Shown here piece after piece: positions 1 through 11,070 of a stretch of DNA of 64,000 nt. Both the position numbers and the translations under genes were made by a program. The stretch covers positions 33,684,115 through 33,748,114 of the forward strand of contig NC_134278.1 of assembly GCF_949628215.1 (NCBI RefSeq), in the 5' to 3' direction. The notes beneath the pieces are model-generated. The model did no database searches. It was not told where the DNA came from and saw only the letters and a list, made by a program, of their open reading frames with translations. Numbering within the stretch: position 1 is the first letter of the stretch; every line of letters starts with the position of its first letter. This DNA is from Phalacrocorax aristotelis (Eukaryota; Chordata; Aves; Suliformes; Phalacrocoracidae).

Positions 1-119
1 GGATTTCTGTCCTTCAGGATATTCAATGACTGTTCATGACCCTGAGCCACCTTATCTAAGGTGTAAGCTGGAATGATCCTCCAGAAATCCACTCAAACCT
101 ATATTATCACATGATTCTA

Positions 120-1350
120 TGCATTTAAGACAGGATTTTCCCTCTTCTCCCATGCCTGCTCAGTATCCTTGCTTGAAGGATATTGCCAAGGTCTTTTGGA
201 AATCCCAGTAAACTATATCAACAGGATCACACAGAACCACATACTTGTTGACCACTTCAGAGAACAACAAGAGGTTTACAAGGCAGAACCATGTTTTCTC
301 TTTCCAAGATCATAGTCATCATCAGGTGTGAATACACATTGCCATTAGTAACTCACCTATTTCCTCTATAAGTTTTTAGGTGAATACCACTTGACCCTGG
401 TGATTTGTATTTGTTATTTTTCATTCTATTTCTTTGAATCATAATCCTTTCCAGAGTTACTTCAGATTTCAGACAGATGGTTCACTCAGTTCCCCTTAAA
501 AAAGGATGCTTGTGTTGTAATCTCCCATGTTTTCTGTAATGAACCTGTATGCCAACAATCTACTTAGCTTCTCTGCAATGGTCTTGTCCTCTCTGACTGC
601 TCCTTTCTACCCCAGTTAAGGAAGTGCTACAAAATGCTTGCCAGATATTTTGCTCTTGATGTCCTAAGAGAAGAATTTAGTACTAATTTTAGTTCCTTTA
701 GGAAGATACTCCTCCAATTCTTTTTGGTCTGCTTCATTATATTTTCACATTTCCTCTACCCCAATTTATGATTCTTTTCATTTTGTTTGAATACAACTTC
801 AGATTTTTAAATGATGCTTTCTTAATTCTAACAACCCAGTGTAGCCATTCCATCTTCCTTTTGCCAGTTTCCAAGCCTCTCCTAATACACAGTACACAAT
901 GTTGTTGTGCTTTCGCTCTGGTGTCCTTCAGCTTCTACACCACCTGTAAATTAATTCTCAGTTGCCCAATTGATGGCACAACTGTAGTGGCCTTTTGCTT
1001 TTGTTGTGTCATGGATGCTGGATCTGAGTAACAATTATTGTTACGGAGCTGTGCTTCCAGAGGAAATTTTGAAACAGATCTTTGTCAAGGGCTGCACTTC
1101 CTCTTGTAGGGTTGCTAGCCAGCTGACCCATGAAAGAATCATTGACAATTTAATCTATGGTTTGTGACCTTTATGAAGTTTCCCTCTTCTACATGGAGGT
1201 AACTGAAGTGACCCAATACTTTTTGTCCTTACTAGCTCTGTGACTTCTGAAAGCTTAACTCAGCCTGTCCGTCTCAGCTCCTGGTTGGGAGGCTGGTTGT
1301 ATTGTCCCTATTCTATAGTCTTCCTCTTTGGGTCTGGGATTTCAATCTAG
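120..1350 (-). mobile_element. Very old, decayed LINE relic (CR1/L3-like), reverse-transcriptase and upstream region
   Basis: Read on the minus strand, positions about 170-230 give a decayed DPVDIVYWDFQKT, close to the LINE reverse-transcriptase motif (V/D)xVYLDFxKAFD. Around 380-410 there is wording like the RT segment that reads 'GPD.IH' in CR1 and L2/L3 elements (a minus-strand copy of 'gaccctggtgatttg'). Positions about 560-620 resemble the linker before the RT domain. No frame stays open for long, so this is an ancient, inactive insertion. The right edge is uncertain: similar wording fades between 1000 and 1400, and an L3-like assignment is equally possible. Confidence 0.45.
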
Positions 1351-4300
1351 CTTCTGTGCTACTTGTTAAGGTGGTTAGTTTATTAATTCAATTTGATCCC
1401 AAGCTCTAACTAAACATGTAATTCTACTGTAGCGTTAACACGGTATACTTTTCTCATCCCTTCATATTTTGTACACTAGTATTACAGCATCCCTCTACCT
1501 ATCTTCCATGAGGAAGAAAAACAGCTGTAGCCAATAGTTGTTCAATCATGTAATCAGTAGTTTTTAATCCAGTTCCTTTGCTTTCAGGACCGAAGCAGAG
1601 CTTATGCTGTTGTGTTTTGACCCTGAAGCCTGCTACTCTCACTCTACTAATATCAACATCTGAGCTCCATCTTCTGTTTCTCTGCTACTCTGCTGAGAGT
1701 AAATGCTTTCATCGTCATTGCAAATTCATTAGTTCTACTCCATTTTCGTCATCCTGATAATTTTCTATTCTGGCACTTTGATTTTTTCTTTAGCCCAGAG
1801 GGCAACAATATTGCCTGTAACTGAAGACATTCTTATACTTGTAAAAACCTTTTCCTCTCTAATGATGCCTTGACTACAAAAAGTGTTTCAACAGATATAA
1901 TTCTGATTCTATTTTTAACAGAAAACAACACTTACACAGATATCCCTTTTCAAGTTGAATCTCAGGTATTGACCCGAGGCTACAGACCTCTCCTTTAGGA
2001 GTTCAGCTGATAATCTCATACACCCTGAGAAGGTTAAAAAACCTAGGTAGAGTTTCATCTTTTCTTTCAGCATTTCAGCTTTTAAAGGTGGTTTGCAAAA
2101 TAATCTGAGAATATAATTCTTTGGCAACAAAGTAAGAATGACTACTGGAGGCCATTGGGAAGTAATTTTAGGAACATAACCTTCAGGCATTAGTAGAATT
2201 ATTTACTTCAAACTTCTTTGTAAGTTCTTCTTTTGATTTAAGAAACATGGAACTTCATATAAACTGTTGTACTGTATCGTGAGAACAAGATTATTCAGGG
2301 TGCAGCTTTTGACTAGAACACACTGATTTGGGTGCCACGGTTCTGAATTTCTTCCCTCTTTACAGTTTGGTACTTCCTCATGCATATAAAAAGTATGTGT
2401 GTACCTAAAGTCTCAGAACAAATAGAGAGGATATATAAAAGAGAGATATTTAATGCATAAATAAGAATATTATGTCACAACTTTTGGGTAATAAAAATAG
2501 CATTTTGAAAGAGAGAAGGAAACAGCTGGTTTCCAGATCCATATTGAAACAAGTACTTTAAATCACCTGTTTAAGTGCACCTGCTTTACTCTGTATTGTG
2601 GTGGACTACAAGCACTCAATCTTTGTTGTGACTCAGAGGACAGTAACTAAGGGAAGACTAAGGGAAGAGACTACTGAGATTATTCAGCTTGATCGTAAGA
2701 GCACCCTGAGATGTGGGAGGTAGATGAATAGGTAGACCACAGGAATTGGATGTGACCTTTACTATTTTCTCCATATTTCCAGGGACTCACTTGATGACTG
2801 GGGTAATGTCACTTACTCAGTCTGTGCCTCAGCTTCCACAATTATAAAAATGGTAAAGCTGGCTGACCACTGGGTTATTGCCTATGTGATTCCCCCCCCG
2901 CCCCTTTATTTTAAGGTACTATATTTGAAGAGCAAAAATCCAAATTATTTGCAAAAAACCCTATTCCCCAAAATGTTGGTTTGGGATTACCACAACTTCA
3001 TTTTTCATGCCTTCTCTTTAATGCAATTGTGCCTCTTATACAGAAGTATTTAACTTCTTAAATACAACAATTTCAATAATTTAGTATAATAAGAAGTTCA
3101 AACAAAATTAATCAAAACACTATCAAAATGAAGAAAATCTACACCACAGGAACAAAATGTTTTAATTTCTGTCCAGTGAAACAATGCCATAGAAGCTGAC
3201 ACATTTCTGATGAATGCTTTCATTTTGATGAAACTACATTTGTTTAAAGTCATTAACTCAGTACACATTTTGGGTTATGGCCTCTGGTTGTTCTTGTGTC
3301 TCATCTGACATCTTCCTCTTTCACAGGTAGTAATAATAATTTTCTTTCTGTCTGTCTTTGCTTCTATTTCCTTCTCTTTTCCTCAAACACATCACTCCTC
3401 TCACAAACATCCTCTCTTCCACATATTTCAAGCACTCTTTTCTCTCAGGTTGTCTAGCTGATCAAAATAATAAAGTTAAGTTCAAAGCAACTGTTCCCAG
3501 GCTGTGCTTAGCTTGAATTTTGCTGTTTCCTTCTGACCGTAAAAGGGCTTGTGTGTCTGAAAGTTTGTTCATCCTTTCCGATTATATCCATTGAATAATT
3601 AAAGGTGTTTTTTCCCTACACACTTTGTCTCACTCCTTATGAAGGCAAACACAAAACTCTCATGCCTGTTTTAGTAATAATACTGACTTTCTTTTAAAGT
3701 ATCTTGCAATTTATGAATAGAGACACATGAGACTATATAGGCTGCAACAGATCGTTAAGACAGAACTTGCCATAGCACATCCTCCACCGTAGAAACAGTT
3801 CTGGAGAATGACACCTTCCTCCCTTCACTGCAGTCCTCTTTCTTACCTGCTGCTTCTTCACAGCCTGTCTGGGGAATCAGGTGTTTACTGCCAATTAGGC
3901 TTGATGAAACAGCAGGAGTTTCTTGCGTTCTCTTGACAAGAGTATTTCTGGGCTGCTGGCAGCTGTTGGAGGGCTTCTGGCTAAATGGGCAGCATTAGAC
4001 CGCAGTGTACTAAGCACTTTGTTCATTTGGTGACTTGGATCATTTAGATCTTACCCTTACTGCACTCTCTGCTGCAGTCATAGGGTAAAACATTCAAGAA
4101 CTTTATTGAAGATTTTCTTTTGAAGCAAAAATAATAGTAAGATATTTGAATCGGCAGCAAATGGATTTTTTTAAAAAAACCTTTATCTATTATAATGTAA
4201 AGTACATATTCATTTTGTCTATAGGCTACTTTACTAATTATGTTAGAACTGTTCAGCAAAATCACTGGATCAACAATAAAATTCTTATTCCAAAAAGATA

Positions 4301-6797
4301 TGGTCCATAATTACAGAAAATGTTGTGTTACTTCAATGCTTGAAGTGAATCATTGCTTTTCCAACTGCCAGATTGCTGACTAAGAGTATTGGGCTTCAGT
4401 TTCTTCTGTCTGAGCCATAACACTTCTCAGCCTTTCTGACAGATGTAAAAAGATGTTACAAACTTATGGTATTTCTGTGCAGTGGCCTTATGCAGGGTTC
4501 CCTGAACTGAATGGGATTGGATCTGCCTGCACTATCACCTTTAGACAACAGGTCCAGAATCACAGAAAATAAAAAGTAGATGATGACTTTTTGAGGTGGA
4601 GGGTGCTGTCAGGTCCATCATTTTTGCACTTTTTTTCTAGCTAAAGGAGAAAAAAAATGGAAACTGATCTCACTACTTTGGAAAATTATGTTGTACTTAA
4701 AACCTTGTTAGTATTTCTGGGTTAAAAAATAATTATCAACAAACACATTGGGAAAGTAGTCAGACTGAAATAAGAATGAGCTCATAACAGATTCAAATCA
4801 GATAGGAGTTTGCAAATGCATTATTGCACCTAAAAGGGTGTATGATTTGGAGCTGCACATACAGAAGCATCATGTCATGGAGGAGGAAGGTGACAGTTCC
4901 TGTTTATGCATTTTTGGCAAGCTGCACCTGAAGGATGGGATGATTTTCTGGAAACTGCCATGCCAGAAATACACAGCTAAACAGGAGGGAACTGAGAAGA
5001 GCAAAGGGAATAATTAGAGACCTGTGGGGGTGGGACAGGGTTTCTAGTCTATTTTTTTAAGGAAACCAATCTATGCAATCACACTGTTTTTCTGTCAGTT
5101 CTCCAGCAGTAACATTTGAATCTCTTGACCGATTTCATATAAGTCTGACAAGAAGGGAGAGGTCTGAAAACGCTGAGCTCCTGTGGGCTTCATCTGAAAA
5201 CCAGCAGCCAGATAGTGAAGAATCAGACTGTGCACCCACTAAAGAACAGGTGGAAGGGTGAACTCAGCTGCATTATTTGACACAAGAGAATGCAAAGCTG
5301 TTATCCAAAACCAGGCTCGGTAAGGTTTGCTGCCGATGGAACTGCTAGTTTGTTGTTTGGTTTTGGTTTTTTCCCCTTCTCTTTTTTTTTTTTTTTTTAA
5401 TATATTTAAAAGAAGACCAAGAGTTCTGTCTGAGAGCATTTTAAAGACACTAATCACGGCAGGATGTAGGGACTCATGAAATTATGCATAATAACAAATC
5501 TTGTCCAGAACAGGACCTGAAATCCCTACCTGAAATGAACTCCCTTTGTGCCATTGTGTTTTGTCTGCCTTGAAAAAGACAGTTTCCATTTCTTCTCATG
5601 CTAGAGCTAGCTGCGACCTTCTTCCCTCTCTTAAAATACTGCAGTACCACCATACTTAAAGAAATGAAAAATCATGAGTCAGACGCCCAAACATAAACTG
5701 CTCTTGAAAATCATGATATGTTAATAAAAGAGATTTTACTGGTCTGTCTTTGAAGTTTTTTAATTCCTTCAACTTCTTCTTGAGTGAAAGAGAAGTCACA
5801 GTGTCCCACTTTTACTAACCTATTGCGAGAAATTTCTCTAAGCCCTTCATTCTACAGGGTATTTCATCCTCATGGCTGTCCCTCAAACAGCAAACCCCCT
5901 CAGACTGAAAAGTCCTCCACAGCTTTCACTATCCCCAGTCTCCCAGGAGTCTGAGAAAGAGCACCACTCTTTTAGGGAAGGGACCTACAGGGAAACCTTC
6001 TAAGTTGTTTGTTTCCAGTTTCTTCTTTCAGTTTGCCTCAAGCAAGAAAACAGACAATCATGACTGCTCACAGCCAGGCTAACGGAAAGAGCTTGAAAAG
6101 GAAGTATTAGGGTAATCGAGAAATTTAGTCCTTGGCCTTTGGACAATCTGAAAGGAAGACGCTGTGGAGAAGGAAGGTTCCTAAGATTGAAGGAAGGTCT
6201 AGAACCATGTGTGGGGCGTATGTGGATACTTGTCATTATGAACTGAGAAGAAAAGATCACAGATTCCATTATAATGATTGGCTTCTCAAGTTTAAGAAAA
6301 AAAATTTACCTGATGTGTTACAAAAGCTATACTGATATTCCATTTCTAGATTTCACAGCAGTCTTCCATAGACGGGACTTCAGAGAAATGGAGTTAATAG
6401 GATGCCTATCAGTGGCAAGACTTTGGATGCTACTGAGCAGGGGGCATTCTTACTAACCTGGCAAAGAAACTCTCTTCAAGGCTCTCATGTATCATTCCAG
6501 CTTCAGAATATAATGTATTGAACTGGACTGGGCTTTTCACCCATTGTTGGTTGGACAACAATGTCAGATATTTCATCTTTACAAAGCAAATGAGGGCAAA
6601 TCGGAAAATGACCATTAAAGGCGTGAAGTACTTACAATAAGGGCTGAGACTCTTCATACCCTATGAAAAAATGATATTACTTTTATAGTTTCTTCTGTAT
6701 TTCTCTCTAGTAAATTCTACTGTCTTTGTTCAAAAATAATGTAAAATCATTTGTTGTGCCTAAGACTTTGTAGGCATTAAGAAAAGCATTTCCAGAA
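1351..6797. other. Upstream intergenic sequence, no gene recognised
   Basis: The stretch is AT-rich with only short chance frames on both strands. A run of 17 T lies at 5382-5398 and a C-rich run near 2890-2898. I see no RNA gene, no clear transposon end and no splice-bounded open segment. Old repeat relics too decayed to recognise may be present, especially at 1400-1850 next to the LINE relic. Confidence 0.6.
5382..5398. repeat. Poly-T tract (17 T)
   Basis: An unbroken run of T upstream of RIMS1, preceded by CTTCTC. No recognisable retrocopy adjoins it on either side, so it is listed as a simple repeat. Confidence 0.8.
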
Positions 6798-7335
6798 GGT
6801 TGAGGGAGATGAACCTTCCCATCTGCTTGGCACTGGTGAAGCCACATCTGGACTGTTCATGGCTCCCCAGTACAAGAAAGATGTGGACATACTGGAGCAG
6901 GTCAAGTGAAGGGCAACAAAGATGGTTAAGGGATTGGAGTGTGTCTTATGAGGAAAGGCTGAGAGCTGGGGCTGTTTAGCCTACAAACAGAAGGCTCAGA
7001 GGGAGTGAATATTTGACAGGAGGGTGTAAGGAAGACTGAGTCAGGATCTTTTCAGTGATGCCCAGTGATAGGACAAGAGGAATGGGCACAAGCTAAAACA
7101 CAGGGGGTCTCATCTGAACATGAGGAAACACTTTTACCATGAGGGTCACTGAGCACTGGCACAGGTTGCCCAGAGAGGCTGGGGAGTCTCTATTTTTGGA
7201 GATATTCAAAAGCCATCTGGACATGGACCTGGCCAACCTGCTCTGCTCTACCTGACCCTGCTTGAACAGGGAGGCTGGACTAGATGACCTCCAGAGGTCC
7301 CTTCCAACCTAAATGGTTCTGTGATTTTGTGCTTT
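6798..7335 (+). mobile_element. CR1 LINE, 5'-truncated 3' end (plus orientation)
   Basis: The sequence follows the 3' part of CR1. It starts in the C-terminal part of the RT coding region (about 6830-6990, the 'yslvRPHLE' to 'GLFSLE' area) and continues through the last coding block (about 7120-7230). It ends with the conserved 3' UTR wording of a GGCTGGACTAGATGACCT type at about 7270-7290 and octamer-like units TTCTGTGATTTTGTG at 7317-7331. Several frameshifts are present. About 540 bp remain, the usual length class for 5'-truncated CR1 copies. It lies upstream of RIMS1 in sense orientation. Confidence 0.9.
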
Positions 7336-7699
7336 TCAGTAATGGTTTTATTCACAATATTGGCTTGGTGTAAGTCCACACTCCAATTTCCATAATTTTT
7401 TTTATAACCATTACTCTGCAAAAGCTTTGAGCTTTCCCTTTTAAGTCATAAGAAACTACATACAAAGCCCCTCATACACTTTTTATTAATTTTGTTCTTC
7501 ACACAGAGCAGTAAGAATTAACGTACTTCACCCAGCATAAAGTAGTTAATGAAATAATACAGAACAGACATATATGGGACTGCGTCAGTAATTAATAAGC
7601 AGTAAGGTGAGTAGAATAACAACCTCGTAGCATATTTTCTTCATAAAATTATTATGGAGGCATTTAGGTCTTATGGTCTTAGACCTTTAATATTTTGTT

Positions 7700-8330
7700 T
7701 AGGTTGGCCTTAAGGCAGTGACTCTTCAACACTAGGGCCACTGCTCCAGTGAATTAGTTGTTGCAGTTGCTTGAGCTCCATCTTCTCTGTTGCATGTGCA
7801 GGCCTAAATTATCTGAAAGATTGTGGACTACCTATGGATACCTATAGCAACATAGTCATCGTGTCTGGTGTTACCATTCCAGTCATGTCACGTTTTAGTT
7901 GTTTCTGATACTCATCCTATGGTGGTATATCACCTTCTTCACATTGTCTTATTTTTTTCAGTCTTGCTTTCTTCAGTTTTGAGGTGGCTGCCATACTTTC
8001 ACCTGTTGGTAATGAATGGATAAATTCTTTAGCATCAGCCTGTAACATGAAGGCTATCTTCCCTGCTGGTTGCAGATGGTGGGAAGTGATTTTATTGATT
8101 TGTAAGTACTTAGCTAGGAGGATTACATCTAGCAGTAATAATGTGGCCAGGCCCTGTCTCAAATCACCACATGAGTTAGTGCAAGGTCTGTGTCTTTAAC
8201 TGACTGTGACATGAATTTTACCAACCCTTCATAGTGCTTTGCTTATTAACATCACTTTAATCTCTTCTGAGCCATCTGTCGGTCATTCAAGTTTCAGTTT
8301 CCTTCATGTGCTGGAAGAGTTGAGAGACTT
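7700..8330 (-). pseudogene. Unidentified protein-like relic on the minus strand
   Basis: Read on the minus strand, three neighbouring pieces look more protein-like than chance. About 8190-8290 reads like VKFMSQSVKDTDLAL in one frame. 7917-8190 is open in a second frame (LRQGLATLLLLDVILLAKYL, later KEFIHSLPTGESMAATSKL). About 7850-7916 reads like DEYQKQLKRDMTGMV in a third. The frame changes and stops would fit a decayed retrocopy or an old transposon gene. I do not recognise the parent protein, and the pieces could be chance. No poly-A tail or target duplication was seen. Confidence 0.2.
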
Positions 8331-8491
8331 ACTTTCTGAGCTGAACTTGGACATTACCACTCAAAAGTTCTGGTGGTCACAGTAGTGCTTATTATTTTTT
8401 TCTTTTTAATTTGTGTTATCAAGTTGTGTCCTGCAGAAAATCGCTTGGGGGGGTACAAGCAGATGGCAACAGTAATTCCACTCAAATTCAA

Positions 8492-8507
8492 AGGTCACAA
8501 AGGTTCA
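8492..8507 (+). promoter_or_regulatory. Possible DR4 nuclear-receptor element upstream of RIMS1
   Basis: AGGTCA (8492-8497) and GGTTCA (8502-8507) are direct half-sites separated by four bases. This is the DR4 spacing used by thyroid-hormone and liver X receptors. It lies about 1.66 kb before the RIMS1 ATG. A match of this length is expected by chance fairly often, so it is only a candidate. Confidence 0.2.
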
Positions 8508-10003
8508 TAGCTCTCAGAATTTGCGTGAGAGGTATTAGTGTGGCTGGCTGAAAGCTGGTCCCTCTCCCTATTCCAAACCCGGCAAGTTTGGCAGCAAGAA
8601 GCATTGAATGCTGCCAGCATAGATTTTTTTCCCTTTGGTTCGTGCCCATCAGACGATCTCTCTAGAAACCAGAGCTGTTTCCATGCTGTGACCTCGGCAG
8701 AAGCGTGACTGAGAGGTCTTAAGTGTCAGCGTATGTTAGTGGTAGTTCACATTTTATTTGAAAGTGCAGTTTTGTCTATATTTCAGCTATGCATTTCTAA
8801 GTAGCCTGAACAATTTCATTCACTGATAGGCACGCGTTTGAGCACGGAACCTTTCAGAGCTACAGGCAGGAGTTTCCGGCCAGTGGATTACAGGCAGATG
8901 ATCTCCTATAGAGAAGGGCTGTTGTGTTCATTACCAGCACCCCAAAAATCAAGTTGCTCACAGCTAGTAGATCAGAAATTGGCAGGGAAGCTCTTTCTGT
9001 CTGGAAACAATGTTTTGTTTCACTGTGTGCTACCCCCTCACTTGAATGGCTGGCACTGTGGCGTGTTTCACGGACAGTTTTGGTGGGTCACAACAGTGAA
9101 AAAATGGGTCTGATAGATGAGGAGAGTGAGGTGCACTTGCCACCACCCTGGGAGGTGTGGGGGGACCATGGCGTGCGTGCCACTGACCGGGTGTAAGCAG
9201 CAAATGAAGAAAGTGCTGAAGCATGGGACCCCAAGGAAGGGACGGTCGGGCGGTGACAGAGCTGGCAAGGGGGCAGCAGCTGCCACGGGAGCCCCAGGGG
9301 CTGGGCCGAGCGCGCCTCACGCCCGAGGCAGCGGCGACACCCCCGGGAGCCCAGGGCTTCCCCGGCGCCTTAGGCCACCCGCAGCACGGCTCGCCAGCCC
9401 CTGCGCCCCCTGCCACGGGTGGCCCCTGCCTCAGGGAGAGCCGCAGCCCTGGCGGGGACTCCGGCGAGCTCCCGGCCCCCACCCGCCGTGCGGAAACCTC
9501 AAGGAGGACGCGAGGAGGGCGGCAGGGCCGGGGTCAACGCCGTGACCGTGGGACCGCGGGGCGAGGGAGAGGGGCGGCGGCGGGAGGGTCCCCGCCAGGG
9601 GCAGGGCAGGGCAGGGCCAGCAGCAGGGGCAGGCAGCGCTGCCGCCCGCGCGGCAGCAGCGCTGCGCCTCGGACCTCGGACTCCGCCTCACCGGCACCGA
9701 ACTCCTCCCCCCCCCCCGTCCCTCACTCCTCCCAGCGCCAGGCTCGCAGCGGCGGAGCATTTCGGCGGTGGCAGCAGCACCCGCCCTTCCCGGCCGGCCC
9801 GCGGTGCGCACCGCCCCCCCGTCCCCGCTCCCGCACGCAGCCCGCCAGCGGCGGTCGGGAGCCCTCCGCGCCACTGCACCCCCGCCACGCACGCCCACCG
9901 CCGGGAGGATGGGCTGCGGGCGGCGGCACGGCAGCCCCCGAGCTCCCTGAAGCCGCGGAAACAAAGGGAGCAAGCGGCAGCAGCAGCAGCCGGGCCGGGG
10001 TGG

Positions 10004-10093
10004 ATGCAAGCAACCATGAAAGGCTGGGTCTCCGCCTCCTCCGCTGCTGCCAGAGAGCTGCCGGCTGCTGCTGCTCGGAGGACTACACTGTGA
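10004..10093 (+). other. Upstream ORF in the presumed RIMS1 5' UTR
   Basis: Two in-frame ATGs, at 10004 and 10016, open a short frame of 29 or 25 codons that stops at 10093, 71 bases before the RIMS1 start codon. The second ATG has A at -3 (AACCATGA). The peptide is alanine- and arginine-rich and looks like unselected GC-rich sequence. If transcription starts upstream of 10004, scanning ribosomes would meet this frame first, so it could dampen RIM1 translation. The frame is seen directly; its presence in the mRNA and any regulatory role are inference. Confidence 0.4.
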
Positions 10094-10164
10094 AGGGGGC
10101 GGAGGAGAGGCTGGCTTGGTTTGCCGTGCAAAGGTAGAAGGTGTAAGGGAGAGGCGGAAAGAAA

Positions 10165-10328
10165 ATGTCTTCTTCTGTGGGGCCCCGCGGCCCTCGCCCG
10201 CCCACGGTGCCCCCCCCGATGCAGGAGCTGCCCGACCTGAGCCACCTGACAGAGGAGGAGAGGAACATTATCATGGCAGTGATGGACCGGCAGAAAGAAG
10301 AGGAAGAGAAAGAAGAGGCCATGCTCAA
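10165..10328 (+). CDS. RIMS1: RIMS1 (RIM1) coding exon 1, N-terminal fragment; gene continues beyond the window
   Basis: Seen: ATG at 10165 opens 54 full codons plus two bases of codon 55, followed by a GTAAGC donor at 10329. The peptide starts MSSSVGPRGPRPPTVPPP, then LPDLSHLTEEERNIIMAV, and ends in a Glu/Lys-rich helix. This is the RIM1 N-terminus as I know it; the RIM2 paralogue differs in the proline-rich part. An in-frame TAA at 10144 with no ATG between supports this start, and A at -3 is favourable. Known for the family: RIM1 is a presynaptic active-zone scaffold. This helix (about residues 25-55) leads into the Rab3-binding and Munc13-binding zinc-finger region, and later exons carry PDZ and C2 domains. 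It acts in vesicle docking, priming and calcium-channel tethering. The exon ends in phase 2. I found no exon 2, so intron 1 extends past the right edge. Confidence 0.95.
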
Positions 10329-11070
10329 GTAAGCAGACGCCAGTCATTCATTCATTCAGGCACTCATTCATGCGCCGATCGCCGGCGGGCGGGAGCGGGC
10401 GCCGCCACAGCGGGAGCCGGTCGGTGCCCGACGCCCGGGCTCGGCGGGCCGCCCCGCAGGGACCCCTCAGCGGGGCTGGCGATGCGGAGCCCCGCTCCCG
10501 CTCCGCTCCCGACCCATAACTTCCTCTTCCCCGTCCGTCCGTCCGTCCCCCTCCCCGTACCCCGGGCAGCTCCTCCCGAGGCAGAGCTGCTGGGGGAGCC
10601 CGGCACGGCGGGACGGAGCGGGACGGCGGCCCTCCTCGCCCCGAGGGAACCAGCGGCGGAGGGGTGGGCGGAAACCCCGCCATGGGGGTGAGGGGCGAGG
10701 TGGGATTCCTGTGGGGTCCCCAAAACCCCGCCTCTGTCAGGAGGGGCCGCTGGGTGGGGTTTCCCTGCGTGCGGGAGGCTCCGCGGCCGCCGTGCTGCCC
10801 CCGCCTGGCTCGGCCTCCGCCACCGCCCGCCGCGGGGCTGAGGCGGCTGCCCCCGACCGCCCCCCCGGCCCGCCCGCTCCCGGCAGGGCACCTCGCCGCT
10901 GCGGGGACAGCGGGGCGTTCGTAATTAGGAAATACACGCAATTAGTCGCACGGCTCGTTACGGGGGGAAGCGTGCGTGCGTGCGTGCTGGCGGGACGGAG
11001 GGGGAGCGGGTTGATCCCGCTGCCGGCGGCACGGGGAGGGGTGCGGGAGGGAGCGCGGGGCGTGGGTAGG

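Larger units (their letters stand above)
9220..11070. promoter_or_regulatory. RIMS1: CpG island spanning the RIMS1 promoter, 5' UTR and exon 1
   Basis: From about 9220 the base composition changes abruptly from AT-rich to very GC-rich with frequent CG dinucleotides, and it falls off after about 11070. A weaker CpG-rich shore reaches about 11790. RIMS1 exon 1 sits in the middle. No convincing TATA box is visible upstream of the ATG, but GC-box-like motifs are, for example GGGGGCGG at 10095-10102. This matches the usual CpG-island promoter of vertebrate neuronal and housekeeping genes. Short simple repeats occur inside it: (CCGT)n near 10530-10548, CGTG units near 10970-10987, and ATTC units at 10345-10358 just after the donor. 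The transcription start cannot be placed from sequence alone. Confidence 0.85.

Noticed and set aside
9223..10137. 304-codon open frame across the CpG island, with other long frames on both strands (9030-11187)
   Set aside because: Very GC-rich DNA has few stops, so long frames appear in all six readings. The products are Pro/Ala/Arg/Gly-rich without recognisable domains, and the region is better explained as promoter and 5' UTR of RIMS1.
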